Source: Ochromonas danica (Eukaryota > Sar > Chrysophyceae > Chromulinales > Chromulinaceae). From it: a stretch of 64,000 nucleotides of DNA. This document shows, in pieces, positions 11,885 through 23,675 of the stretch. Location of the stretch: positions 1 to 64,000 of the forward strand of contig VKHL01000054.1 of NCBI GenBank assembly GCA_015146655.1, read 5' to 3'. Positions within the stretch are counted from its first letter, which is position 1; the number at the start of each line of letters is the position of its first letter. Under the pieces are notes generated by a model, which was given only the letters and a program-made list of their open reading frames with translations, searched no databases and was not told the origin of the DNA. The translations under genes and the position numbers were made by a program.

Positions 11885-12340
11885 AGTGACTTGCTTATAG
11901 TGCAGTAGTCGTAGGAGTTAATGGTTGGTGTATATATAGTTAAACATGGTTGGTTATCGACGTTGTGTGCCACTACGACTTCGGGTATTTTAATGCATTG
12001 TGATAGAAGAATGAGAGGAATCGTCATCATTACTCGTGTTATCCACCAATTAGTGTTAAGATTGATCACAATGGGATGGGGTGAAGCAAATCCAGTATTA
12101 GTATACTAGAAGGGCCTGGACGATTGAGACAGCAGCTAAGTAAGATAATCAAGACTATAAGAACCAGTTGTGTTGCAGCAAATTAGACTATACACACTGT
12201 TCTACAATCTAATGAAGAGGAAGAAGAAAAACACGCGCTGTTGGCTTCGTGGGTAGATACTATGTAGCAGTAGAAGTCATCATCTTGATGAATCCAAATG
12301 ACACCACACCGCATGTAGCATTATATCAACAACAACAAAA
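11885..12340. other. Spacer between convergent FAM135 and RIB43A genes
   Basis: This holds the two 3' UTRs. I see no third gene and no strong repeat. Confidence 0.4.
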
Positions 12341-13829
12341 CTAACGACAAGATTTACCAAAGCCATCAAAGAAACCACCTCGAATATCACCATACTTAGT
12401 CTTATTCCATTCTTCTCGATCACGACGTTGTTGATCAATCTGATCACGTAGATAAGACAAATGATCTTCTTTTAAACCTGCTTTGATCTGTCGTTCTTCT
12501 TCTTCAGCTTGTTCCATAGCACGTAATGATAAAATCTGATGAATCATCCAATCATATTCACGTTTTTTCTCTTCTTCACGTTGTAAACTCTTTTGACGTA
12601 GAATCTCTTGATTATCCATCAAAATCTTTCTCTTTTGTTCATCTGTAAAACCTTTGAACATATCTCTACGAATAATATGTCCTGTAGCATCCAATGCTAA
12701 TAGCTTGTCTTCATCAAAAGCAGGCAAAGAAGTCATCAAAGGTTGACCAAAGTTATCCGTTCGTTGATTATTATTCAAACGATTACGATCACGTTGTTGT
12801 TGTGCTAAATCTTGATTAAAATGTTTAACAGAATCTGTAATATATTTACGTAAAGCTGCTTCTTCACGTTCTGTTTGTTCACGTATTTCATCCACAGCAC
12901 GTAACATTTCAGCATAAGACATTTCATCTTCTTTTTCTAAATGACGTAATGCTGCTTTTTCAGCAATTTGTTCTTGTATCCATTTCTTCATTTGTGCTTT
13001 TTGTGAAGATAATCTATCATCATGACTTTGATCTTCTCCAGCAAAACGTAAAGCACTAGCTGGACCACAATTCTCAATATCAAAGTCTTTGGTAGATGGT
13101 TGTGCTTTTAATGTTTGTTGATGAGATTTAGCAGATTCCCAACTTTCTTTTAGTTGTTGCATTTGAAATTCTCGCATTTGTCGTTCTTCTTCAGCAGATT
13201 GTGCTAACAAACGTTCAATCTCCATGGCTTGTAATCCTAAACAAGACATTACATAATTGTCGTTAGTGAGGCAGTGAGCATATGGTAGAAGTGTATGAAA
13301 GCATAAGGTGGTAGTAGATATTGCGTAGCAGTGTGTGATTGCAGCTAGTCTAGTCTAGTGTACTAGTAGTACAGCTAGTATACAACCATATAACATGGTA
13401 CAGTATGTAGTCCAGTGTATATCCTATCATATACACACAATATGTGTATCGTACGGCAGTATGTATCCTACAGTAACACTTTTATTCTCTATAACCATCA
13501 TACACATACACTGTATGCTATACACTGTCTCTCTTCTTCATTCTTAACTTAACTTACTTTCAAATCGATCAGCTTCTTTCTCATCTTGTCGTAGACGATG
13601 TTTCTCTGCCACTTGTTGATTTAGTGCTTGTACATCCACACCAATGAGACGAACTTTGGCTTGTAAATAACGTTGACGACGAATCTCATTCTCTTCACGT
13701 CGTTTTAAAACACGTGCTTCATCACGTGCCATTTGCATTTCCTATTATTAATGTAATTAATTGACGTCTCTACTACGTTGTATGGTGAATAAGATATAGA
13801 CTTACTTGAAGATTATTTCCAGAGATCAT
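12341..13829 (-). CDS. RIBC2: RIB43A-like ciliary microtubule inner protein
   Basis: A filament-forming protein lining the lumen of axonemal doublet A-tubules. The minus-strand exons are 13829-13806, 13741-13558 and 13236-12341, giving 367 residues, close to the family's usual 370-390. Exon 1 is only eight codons (MISGNNLQ). VRLIGVDVQALNQQVAEK is the family's N-terminal block, SALRFAGED the middle signature, and FFDGFGKSCR the ending. Nearly the whole protein is predicted coiled coil rich in Glu, Gln and Arg. The second intron (13557-13237, 321 nt) is the longest intron I resolved and is rich in short palindromes. The gene is head-to-head with another coiled-coil gene at 14318. RIBC1 and RIBC2 cannot be told apart here. 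Confidence 0.85.
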
Positions 13830-14317
13830 ATTTCTTCTATTTTTCTTTTTGAAAAAGGAGGAGGAATCAATCAATATCAATCAAAAGTCTTTGTTGTTTC
13901 TTCTCTGTCGCTGTGGCTCTTGGCGAATGCCATCAAAACGGGTGAAACTGCTGCTGCTGCTGGTGATCTGGTTTTGCGTGGGAAGTAATACTTAGCCGTT
14001 AGTTTCATCTTCTTAACTTCATTCTCTCCCACGCATACTAACAAGAATGACTGCTTTGTTGCTGTTGTTGTTGTCCTTCCCATCAAGTCAAATCAAACAA
14101 GAGCAAGGGCATCATCTCCTAGACTATTTTTGTCATTCTAACTGATTGACAATAGCTACTCTATTATTCTAATCTTCTCCTTTGTAGTTTAACTTGTCTT
14201 CTTCTTCTCTCTCTGTTGGTTAGTATCAACTCTTTCCAATTTAAATCAAATCAAATCAAATCAAATCTCAAGTCCATTTATAACTGAGAATTAGCAAAAA
14301 GAAGAAGAAGAAGAAAG
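13830..14317. promoter_or_regulatory. Shared upstream region of RIB43A and coiled-coil gene
   Basis: 488 bp between two divergent start codons. It contains a short AAATC repeat run at 14246-14267 and a GAA run just before the start at 14318. A bidirectional ciliary promoter is plausible; no RFX-type X-box was confirmed by eye. Confidence 0.35.
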
Positions 14318-15486
14318 ATGATGGAACAAGGAATACAAGCATTACAAGAAAAGATTTTTAATTTACAACTAACAATTCAAAAACAAGATGAAGAGTTAAG
14401 ACTTTATCGTAATGGTACTACCGCGAATGAATTATTTGAATTAATTCATGAAAAAGAGATTGAAATTGAATTATGGCGTGTTAAATGTGAAGAAAAAGAT
14501 GAGAAATTAAAAAGATTAGCTAAGACATCAGGTGATGTTTTAATGAAGTATGAAGAGTTACAAAGTAACTTACAAAGTTTATATGATTTGAAATCATCAT
14601 TAGAACAAGAAGTGAAAATAGCACAAGAGAAGAAAAAAGAACAAGAATTAGTATATCAAGAACAAAAGAAAGAAATGAATAAAGTACAAGATGAATTACA
14701 TCAACGTGAAAATGAAATTGGTTCTTTACGATTACAACTTTGGGAAATGGAACAAAAATTGGAAGAAATTCAAAATACAACTAATCATGCACAATTAGCT
14801 ACCATGGAAGCGACTACAGAAGTGAAACAATTACGTGATTATCAACAAGAATTAGAACATCTCATAGCGGAACAAACACAAGAGATTACATCATTAACAC
14901 AAGAAGTCAAGAAATGGAAATCTTATGTCAATGATCAAGATCAAAGTATTGAGAAGTTACAAAAACGTTGTGCTGCTTTAGTTAGTGAGAAAGCAGAGAC
15001 TTTACGTAGTCTGGATTTGGAACGTCAAGAGATGATTTCACATGTGCAGAACTTCCGAGTAAGTCCTTCTTGTTATACGTTTGATAATCAACAAGATGTA
15101 ATCTCTGCCGCTTGGTCTCGTCTCTCGATTGTGTTTGTTTGTGGTATTAGGAAACGATGACAGTGAACCTAAGTCAAAGAGATGAGGCATTGAAACGTCG
15201 TGAGGAAAAGATTCGTGAGTTGCAATTCCAGATCAGTGTTCTTCAACAAGAGCTCAAGATGAAGACAGGCCAAACCCTGCCCTTGCCTTCCATCTCCAGC
15301 AAGGATGCCGTTACGAACAAGGACGGGAAGAAGGTTTTATCTGAGAGAGTCAACAATCAAAACACTAATAGTGTCCAGGGATCATCAGCTGGACTTGTGC
15401 AGAAGACGGAGAAAGCTATCGTGAAGAAAGACCATCACAGCGAGACTGCCTCTGGACCTGCAGTGGAGGTGGAGCCTATTGCTTAA
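14318..15486 (+). CDS. Coiled-coil protein, unidentified
   Basis: Two exons, 14318-15058 and 15151-15486, give about 358 residues. Residues 1 to about 275 form an almost unbroken coiled coil (heptads of Leu, Ile and Glu; EKEIEIELWRVKCEEKDEKL). The last 70 residues are polar and disordered (SSKDAVTNKDGKK). I do not recognise a family. Its start lies 488 bp from the divergent start of ciliary RIB43A, so a ciliary or centrosomal role is a reasonable guess but only that. Codons in exon 1 are strongly A/T-ending; exon 2 is less biased. Confidence 0.7.
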
Positions 15487-15674
15487 CTCCAGAGTTATCA
15501 TACCTTCGCTTTTCTTCTCTTTGCCTTGACGTTTGATGAGATAATGAAAAGAAGGGAAGTTTCGCTAATCTCGATTCATTGGCATGGATGACATCCGGTT
15601 TCTTTATTTTTTGTATGCTGTAAATGCAATCAAATTACAACAACTTCTTTTACATTTCTTCTGAGAGGTTGAGG

Positions 15675-18600
15675 TTATTGACAAAGAGTGAAACATCTTT
15701 TCTGCAGCTCTTCGTTCAAAGGCACACTTTCTGCCAATTGTTTTAGCAAACCTTTCATTCGGTGAACGACTGGACTGATGAGAACAATTTCCACATCATC
15801 TTCTTCCGTGTCATCTTCTGCATGCTTTATTCCTTCTTGCTTCTCCAAGAGACTGACTAACACTCGAACAACTTCAGGGAATGATTCCTGAGGATTTCCA
15901 CAAAGTACTTCATTATGTGCAGAGAGAGCATCAAGCAAGATGGACAAACTATCCTTTGCCTCTACGGCATCATATTGTAAAGGTAAAGCACGCAACCACG
16001 ACTTGGACAATTCTTGTAAAGAGACAAATCCATTCTGTTGGGCAACTTGTATTAATAAAGGATGGAATGCTGATTGACAAAGTAAACAACCCAGTCCATA
16101 GATAGCATTTTCACGAATACCTCCCAAATTCACATCTTGACATAATGGATGACGAAGAATAGTCAAGAAAGTGATTACTACTTGAGAGAATGTAGAAATA
16201 ACATTTTCACCAAGTAAGAATACAGGTGAAGTAAATCTACAAATGACTGCTAAACCATAAACAGAGCATTGGACCAAAACTAAATCATCATCTTCTAAAT
16301 CTTCTTTTATCACTCCCATAGCATTTCGTAAGAAAATAGGTAATATCATAGGAAGATATTTCCAAGTAGCTTCTCCACCAAATTCTAAAGCATCATCAAG
16401 TAAGCTACAAGCTAAGATTTGTAAAGGTACAGCTTTGTCTGCTTGCAGATATGCTGAGAAAGCAGGTGCAACAACTTGATCGAATATAGGCATAAACTCT
16501 GCTCGCATTAATTTGAGTAATTGACCAAAGATATCTACAAGAATACCTAATAATTCTTGTTCTTCTTCAAGTTCTTCTCTCTGACTTTCAATATCTTCTT
16601 CATCAAATTTCTCAGCATTTGCTATTAAATGTTGTTGTTTATCATGATATCGTAAAACACATTCAGCACATTGTTTTATGATACTTGAAACAATTTCTGT
16701 TGCTTCAGCTACACTAATTTGTATTAAGAATGGTTGAAACTTTCGACCATCTTCTCTTTCACTTCCATGATTATAGACTGCTTCAAGGATATCACGTAAA
16801 CATTCCACTAAACAAGTACGTGTCATTTGATCAGGTTCAATACGAATCCCTGAGATTAATTGACGTAGAATATGTTGAAATAGAGTGATTACCTCAGGTT
16901 GATCAGGTATAACTATGTTATTATGTATTGTTAATTGATATTTTGTATAAGCTGTAAACATCTTACTCAATGCTAATGCAGCAGAGGATCGTAATTCATC
17001 AGAATGTTTATCTACTACTAATTGAGAAAGTGATTGTAATGAAGGAAGAATAAAACTTCCTAAATGACTTTCTAAAGCAACAGCTAATTCATAGAAGATA
17101 CGTGCTGCTAATTGTTTTTGTTGTACTGCATAAGAATGAATGGAAACACGCTTTTTCGTTCCACCACCAAAAGAGACAACAGTACTTTGCATTCCTGTTT
17201 CTTCATCTTGAACAATTTCTCCTTCATTTTCATCTTCATCTGCATCTTCCATAGTGAATTGTACTTCTTGATTGGCTCCTTCAAGTAGTGGACCATAGAT
17301 TATAGGAAGATAAGGTGTAAAGTCATTTCCTAATGCTTTCGACATTCTTGCACAAGCAGGAAGAATATACTCAAAGGTGATATCACGATCTCTGTCTGCT
17401 TGCTAATAGACAGACAACAGACAGACAGAAATGTAGAGTGCAGACAGAGAGCAGACATGAGTGACGTAATGTGAGACAGACTATAGACAGATGAAAGACA
17501 AGAACAAGGTCTTACCAATGCCTCAACAATAATTCCAATCACTTCTTTGGCATCATAAGCAAAATTCTTTACACCAACGGCTTCTCCAATTAATCCAGCA
17601 CATTCAATCGCTTTTCCACGTAGTTCTCGTAATTCTACTGAAGAACGAGCTTGTAATAACAATTCCTTTATACCTGGCATAAACTGTCCATAATAGACTG
17701 CAAATTGCTCTGGACAGACTTGTGCTACACATCTATTCATGTAATCATGCAAACAACAGCAAAAGTGTGTAAAAGACTAGATCTACAACAAGCACAAGAA
17801 CAAACAGAGCGTTTCTTCTTACCCTAATACCACCAAAGAAGGTGAACGAACTTCAAATGGTGCAGATTGTAAACATAATAACAGTCCTGCTAGTAAGGGA
17901 TCTAAATACTTCACTAATACGTCACTATCACAATGTGAAGGATTGAGAAGATTAATTAAAGCCGATGCAGCATGTCCCCGAAGTCTAGCACAATAATCTT
18001 GATGTTGTAAAACACTTGCTAAGAGAGGAAGATAAGAATCAATGAAATTGGAACAATTGTTTGGGAAGATACTCGCAAATCGACCAACAACCTAAACAAA
18101 TCATTGTTACCTCATAGGCTATTAGACTAACGGCTAGTGGGTAGTACCAACCTGAATGCCTTCATATTGAACACGAGGATTAGAATCTTGAAGACAAGCT
18201 AAAAGAAAAGTTGTAACTTGATTCAAAAAAGGAGTAAAAGTCTTTGGTGAGCCTTCAGCAAGTCTTCCTAAGGCAGCTACAGCAGCACGTCTATTCTTCC
18301 AATCGCTATGTTGAGAGTTGCTTTGAATGGCAGTAAAGACAGCCTCAAAGACAGTTTTACCACCTAAACCAGATGATAATCGTTGTATTGCCTGATCTCC
18401 AGTAGAAGCATCTTCATCAAGATCTTCAGTGTTATAAGGTTGTCTAGTCCAATAGGCGATGTCATCATCCACATCCAGCATAATTCTCATAATGACTGAA
18501 GTAAGACTTTTAGCAAATCCTTGACATCGACGTATCATAGCAGGAGCTGTTTCAGACATTGTTAATAACCATTCTAATGCCATAGATCGAGTAGAAAATT

Positions 18601-19405
18601 CTAAATTAACAGCATCAACTACAGAAAGCATAAATGCAATCATTTTATCTAATAATGGTTTGAAGAAAAGTGGTTGAATTTGAGCAACACAGACTAAATT
18701 CTCAATCAAATGAGTAGCATCAATTTCATCACCATGTGAAAGTGCATGAGTTAACACTGTTAAAACAGGTTCTAACGCTGCACGGAAGGTATTCCGAATC
18801 GTATCATCTTCCAATACAACAATCAAAGCAATAATCGCTTTAGCAGATGCCATACGAAGAGAATCATTCTCATCTATAATAGAACGTGCCAGAAATTGAG
18901 ATAGTAAAGTCGATTGTGTGTTAATATCTTCAGAAGAATATTCTGATAAGATTTCAATTAAATAACAAGCTGCAATACAGTGATTCCATGTTGTTGATGA
19001 TGATGTTGTATGATGGATTGCAACAAATTCTATCACACTAGGTAATAATTCAGGCCATGATTGATGACAGAAAATCTGTGCAATAACATGTGATAGTTTA
19101 TTAGATAATTGATATTCATTAGTATTCTTCCATGCTTGAAACAATCCATTCTTTAATTCTAACCAATCTTCTGATGTTATCCTTTCAACATTACGTTCAA
19201 TAACTCTTCTCATTAAAACAGCAGAAAAGATAGTTAGAATACGATCTTGATTTGAAGTAGGAGTTGTTTGAATTAATGTTAATAAATGACGAAGTAGATT
19301 CATCACATTTTCTTGAAGAAAACGTTCAAATTGTTCTTCTGCTTGTCGTCTATGTTGATTATTACTACTCATGAGAGTAGAAAGAAGATGAGCAAATTCT
19401 TCCAT
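15675..19405 (-). CDS. IPO5: Importin-5 / Kap121-type karyopherin beta
   Basis: A nuclear import receptor that carries cargo such as ribosomal proteins and histones and is released by RanGTP. Exons on the minus strand are 19405-18152, 18091-17823, 17732-17516 and 17402-15675, about 1155 residues, near the family's roughly 1100. It begins EEFAHLLSTLMSSNNQHRRQ, the usual first HEAT repeat. FLACLQDSNPRVQYEGIQVV, SVELRELRGKAIECAGLIGE and YLPIIYGPLL are conserved IPO5 blocks. The acidic loop inside the HEAT array is present (EDADEDENEGE, in the last exon). A second acidic stretch lies near the C-terminus. The third intron is built of repeated CAGACAG-like units. A palindrome lies 147-158 bp upstream of the ATG. 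Confidence 0.92.
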
Positions 19406-19923
19406 TTTGATTCTTCTTCTCTTCTTCTTGGATTGTCTATGATAACAACGTGTGTCTAGAAAATGCCATCATGGCTGGTCAATCACTCACTCACCCACAG
19501 CAGCAGCCAGTGCCCCAAACTTTTGAATTTTGATTTTTGAAATTATGTATAATTCCATGGAATCATGGAGTTGACTTCTATCAAAGGTCATAGTACAACG
19601 TTTTGTTCACTCCGACCACAAAGTAATTCCACCTAACCTACCTAAGAACTCTTATCGATATTCTAAATCAAAAACACTGAAGTGAACTTTGTGTACTACC
19701 AGTTGAGCAGAAACGAGACTTCTCAACAGTTTCATGATGAAAGAGGGTCCAAACAGTACCAGGATGCCGCCAGTGGAGCGGTATATATCCTTTTAAAGAA
19801 AGCCAGAACAAGACTTGCACAACACAATCTTATTCTAGAGTAAGCGAGTAGGTGTGGCACCAGACAACAGCATTGCACAAAATACACCATATTAAAGGAA
19901 GGGGATATTTAGAAGCATTACAT
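19406..19923. other. Spacer upstream of importin-5, with palindrome at 19552-19563
   Basis: It holds the importin-5 promoter and the eIF3b 3' UTR. A perfect ATTCCATGGAAT palindrome is at 19552-19563. I see no further gene. Confidence 0.45.
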
Positions 19924-22173
19924 TTACGCAGAGACAACTTCGATGTCATAGTTGCGCTCGTCATCAGAGTCATAACCATCTCTGAGTTGGACGCGAAGAG
20001 GTTTGAGCTCGGCGCTTTTAGCTTGGTTGGCATGCATCCACTCAAGGAACTCCTTAGCGATTCTGTAGCGGTTCGCTTGCAACTCTTGGGTAATCTCATC
20101 TTTTCGGGCACGGTCTTCCTTCTCGAAGGCCTTCTCATATTTACGAATGTTCTTAATAATCTTCTTTCTCTCCTCATTGCTGAGCAGATCCTTGGGACGA
20201 GGTCTCCATGCAAAAGAATACAACTTCTCTCTCTTCATCTGATGGACCAAGATGCCTTGGAAAGTGTAGAAGTTGACACCATCATCAGGGTTTCCTTTGA
20301 CATTAACATTTCGAAGATCAGTAATAGTACAAGAAGCAAGATATCTTCCAGAAGGATCCCAAAGCAACTTAGTGCACCGGTCATGTCTGCGGTTAGCCAA
20401 GATAACATTGTTATCCACATCCAACAACTCGAAAGGACAAGAGTCAGAAGCGAAATAGGCCAGCGCAATAACTCCACCAGCGGGAGACCATTGAACGCTG
20501 TTGCACTGACTACAAGATCTGACAAAGAGCTGAGTCATCTCTAATTTCGAGGAAGCTGCGGCCTTTGCGGTGGTTGTAGTGGAAGCATAGACAGTAATCG
20601 TGGGAGTACGCTGCTCGCCGTAGAGAATAGCAACGCGATTTCCCGATGGTTCCCAAGCAACATTCAAAATAGGTTCAGGCACTTCAACTTGAACAACAGG
20701 CACATTATTAATATTCACGTGGAAGAACATCAAGACATATGTCTTCTTCTTGTTGGCAAGCTTGGTCATGTGAACACAAAGATACTCGCCTTCATTCTGC
20801 CAGACCATCTTTCCATCAGTGACATCAAAAAGATTTCTAGAAGAAATTTCTGCGCGATCAGGGAAGCGCACAATGTTAATGGAAGCGGGGTGATTGCCGA
20901 CAGCAGGAGCCCAATGTGCCAACAAGCTTCCCTTGGGAGACCAACAGAAGTCAACGGAGTCCTTGGCAGCATGAGATTTGCTGCCCAAAAGATTCATAGT
21001 AGGAAGCTCATAAATGGAGATGATATCGGTACCCAAACGGGCAAGGTACTTTCCATCAGCAGACCACTTCAATCTGTTGGGATCCTGGACAGCCTCTACT
21101 TTATCCTGAGACACCCGCTCTTGCTGGTTGTGACCCACTTCAAGGGTAAAATAACCAATCTTTCCAACAACTTCATAGGACTTGACTTTACAGCGGACAA
21201 GTTTCTCAGCAGTCTTACCGCTCTTCTCTTCAGAGATCTTCGCCTGAACATGGCATCCCACATCTAAAGGATTCTTCAGCTCGAAAGTCTTCAATTTACG
21301 ACCTGTCCGGACATCCCATACAATAATAGCTTCTTTGGCTTCCTTAGAATCTTTGCTGGTGGCAGGAAGGTCGCTGAAGCGATAGGTTACCAAGTAGTTT
21401 TCGCAAGGAGAGAAAGAAATCTCTTCAACATTAGGATGCATAAATCTACCCAGAGCATTGAACTCTCCAGAACCCCACAACTTAACACCAGGCTTGTGAA
21501 AAGTGACAAAGTAAGTGCCTTGTGGAGACCACTCAACATTGAGTTCACACCAAAGCTTGCCAGTCTTTTTCTCACGTTCTCCTCCGTAGACGAGAGAAGG
21601 TTCTTCACCAGAAGCATTGGCCCAGTATATTTCAGTTTCTCTTCCATGGCGGACAGCAAACTGGTCTCTGCATTTCTCATCATTCAACCAAGAAGCAATT
21701 TCTGGCTTGGGGTGGAAGTCAGTAAGAGCTGGAGGTTGGTCATCCTCAGAAATCTTAGCATATTTGCTCAGGTCAGAGTAAGGAGATACTTTAAATGCAT
21801 GATTCTTATCAAGTTGAAAACCTTGAGTCGCCTTAATGGCCTTCTCAGCATCGCCACCACTAGCCAATTGGATGAAGCAGAAGCCATAGGTCAAGTTTTT
21901 GCTTTCATCGATGGGCATATAGATGTCATCCGCCGTAAGAGTAGAAGAAACTTGAGTATAGAGCTTCAAAAACACAGCAATTAATCTGGGAACTTTCTCA
22001 GGAGGAATTTTTGGAAGGTTGTCCACAATGATGGCTGAGGAATAGTCAGGATTGAATTTGGGCAGAGCACTTTCATCCATGGCCACTTCCACAGGAGTTA
22101 AATCAAGATATTCCTCGATTTCTTCATAGTCAGGAAGGGAACGATAATATTCAAGATCAGAGGTATTCGCCAT
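19924..22173 (-). CDS. EIF3B: Translation initiation factor eIF3 subunit b
   Basis: A scaffold subunit of the eIF3 complex on the 40S ribosome. The intronless reading frame opens at 22329, but I start it at 22173 (MANTSDLEYYRSLPDYEEIE), where family-like sequence begins, giving 749 residues; the preceding 52 codons look like translated 5' leader. An RRM spans roughly residues 45-130 (IIVDNLPKIPPEKVPRL, GFCFIQLASGGDAEKAI). A WD-type propeller follows (VEWSPQGTYFVTFH, WSADGKYLARLG, WDPSGRYLASC). The C-terminal tail (FAWRPRPKDLLSNEERKKI, GYDSDDERNYDIEV) is typical. Codons are richer in G/C-ending forms than in neighbours, fitting high expression. Confidence 0.95.
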   Translation of the reverse strand: MANTSDLEYYRSLPDYEEIEEYLDLTPVEVAMDESALPKFNPDYSSAIIVDNLPKIPPEKVPRLIAVFLKLYTQVSSTLTADDIYMPIDESKNLTYGFCFIQLASGGDAEKAIKATQGFQLDKNHAFKVSPYSDLSKYAKISEDDQPPALTDFHPKPEIASWLNDEKCRDQFAVRHGRETEIYWANASGEEPSLVYGGEREKKTGKLWCELNVEWSPQGTYFVTFHKPGVKLWGSGEFNALGRFMHPNVEEISFSPCENYLVTYRFSDLPATSKDSKEAKEAIIVWDVRTGRKLKTFELKNPLDVGCHVQAKISEEKSGKTAEKLVRCKVKSYEVVGKIGYFTLEVGHNQQERVSQDKVEAVQDPNRLKWSADGKYLARLGTDIISIYELPTMNLLGSKSHAAKDSVDFCWSPKGSLLAHWAPAVGNHPASINIVRFPDRAEISSRNLFDVTDGKMVWQNEGEYLCVHMTKLANKKKTYVLMFFHVNINNVPVVQVEVPEPILNVAWEPSGNRVAILYGEQRTPTITVYASTTTTAKAAASSKLEMTQLFVRSCSQCNSVQWSPAGGVIALAYFASDSCPFELLDVDNNVILANRRHDRCTKLLWDPSGRYLASCTITDLRNVNVKGNPDDGVNFYTFQGILVHQMKREKLYSFAWRPRPKDLLSNEERKKIIKNIRKYEKAFEKEDRARKDEITQELQANRYRIAKEFLEWMHANQAKSAELKPLRVQLRDGYDSDDERNYDIEVVSA

Positions 22174-22436
22174 ATTCTTCACCAATCTTTCTTTTTGCAA
22201 GAAGACACAAATGCAAGACAAGAAAGGGAAGCGATCGATCTGTGGCAGCCACAGCGCAGCCCACAGCCTCGCCCCAGCCAGCCACCAGACCAAACCCCGC
22301 AGCAGGGGAAGAAGAAGCTGTTTCAACAATTCGCACTCGTTTTTCAGAGTGTTTTTGAGATGGGAGGGACGGTTTTGGTTTTGTTGTGATGTCCTCCCAA
22401 TTAATTACTGTCAGTAGTAATTAGTAATCTTGATTA
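22174..22436. promoter_or_regulatory. Divergent promoter region eIF3b / coiled-coil gene
   Basis: 263 bp between start codons. The eIF3b-proximal part (22245-22320) is clearly GC-rich (repeated CAGCC and CCAGCC), unlike the AT-rich half near the other gene. Confidence 0.4.
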
Positions 22437-23614
22437 ATGGGTGATAGCAAATCAATTTATGATGTTCCTGATTTACAAAATCGTATTCGAAATCTTAAAC
22501 AACATCGTACAGAATTACAAACCTTGAAAGAAAGTTTATTAGCAGAGATTGAAGTCAAAGAAAAGAAACTCACTCAACTTCGTCAAGAACTTGTTGTGGT
22601 TGCTCCCAATGAGTCACTACGTTTCCAACCTGATGACACAAATGTAGGAGAGAGTGGCAATCTCAATGAAAAACGTTTTCAAAAGATGAACGAAAAACTA
22701 GAAATGCAAATCTTAATTCAAGAAATTCATGCTGCTTTACCAAATTTAGAAAAAGATGTCAAAGCTGCTGAAGTTGCTGCACGTATACAATCAAAGCAAG
22801 TTAGTATATATAGTAAAGGAGTTGGTAATGGAGATGATTCCGTCGTGGTCATGAAGACTTCTGCTGAATTGGAGACATTGTTACAGAAAAACGTTGAAGA
22901 GATCATGCGCTTGCAAAGTGAACAATCTACTGGCTTAGATCAAGATATAGAATATAATCAAGAAATATCGTCTAAAATATCATCTCTTCGGAGAGAGTTA
23001 AATCGTCTACTACAGGATAGGGCAGCTTTGCAGGAGAGTGTATTGCAAAGTCGAAGAAAACCATCTTTGGACGTTGAACGATATCACTGCCTGCTCAAAC
23101 AGCAGAGAGAAATACGAGATCGAATTCAAAGTTATCACGATGGATATGGATGGCAAACCGAGGCATTCAAGCAACTTGCTGGTTAGAATGAAGCAATCCT
23201 GATACCTTTCTTCCAAGATAACTGTTTGCAATGTTTGTTGGCATAGGTAAAGAGGGCAAAGTTGTTGGTGTTGGCAATGTTATCCCTGTTCTAGAAGATT
23301 GGCTTTGCGTAAATCCACTGGATGCATCTTGGAAAAAGGAAGATTACATCCAGAGCGTCCTTCAAGAGATTCGCAGTGGAGATGCATTGGATCAACCCAA
23401 GCCAAATGTGGCAGCTGAAGTCATCTCTCGGGAGGCTTCCGCAAAACAAATTAGCGAGGAGGAAGAGGAGGAAGAAGAACTTCTTGTGATTGCTGATACC
23501 CTTGCAACACCATCAGCTTCCAAGAAAGAAAGCCAGAAAACACCAATTACAGAGATTGACCTTTCTATGTTCTGCGAACTGTGTGATCGGCTACGTGTTC
23601 TATTGGAGCACTAA
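22437..23614 (+). CDS. Coiled-coil protein with conserved-looking C-terminal segment, unidentified
   Basis: Two exons, 22437-23181 and 23247-23614, give 370 residues. The N-terminal 230 residues are coiled coil (LRQELVVV, EIMRLQSEQ, LRRELNRLLQ). The junction reads QLAG/KEGKVVGVGNVIPVLEDWLCVNPLDASW, a globular-looking segment that is probably the diagnostic part, but I cannot place it in a family. An acidic run of Glu (about residues 295-305) and a short C-terminal helix end the protein. It is divergent from eIF3b and convergent with RTF2. Confidence 0.65.
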
Positions 23615-23675
23615 AAAGAAGGCAACAATCGTTTTCTTATGTACAATAACAATAACCAAGAAATAACAGACACAA

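Noticed and set aside
19852-20544. Long plus-strand open frame of 230 codons
   Set aside because: It is antisense to the well-supported eIF3b coding sequence and has no family features.
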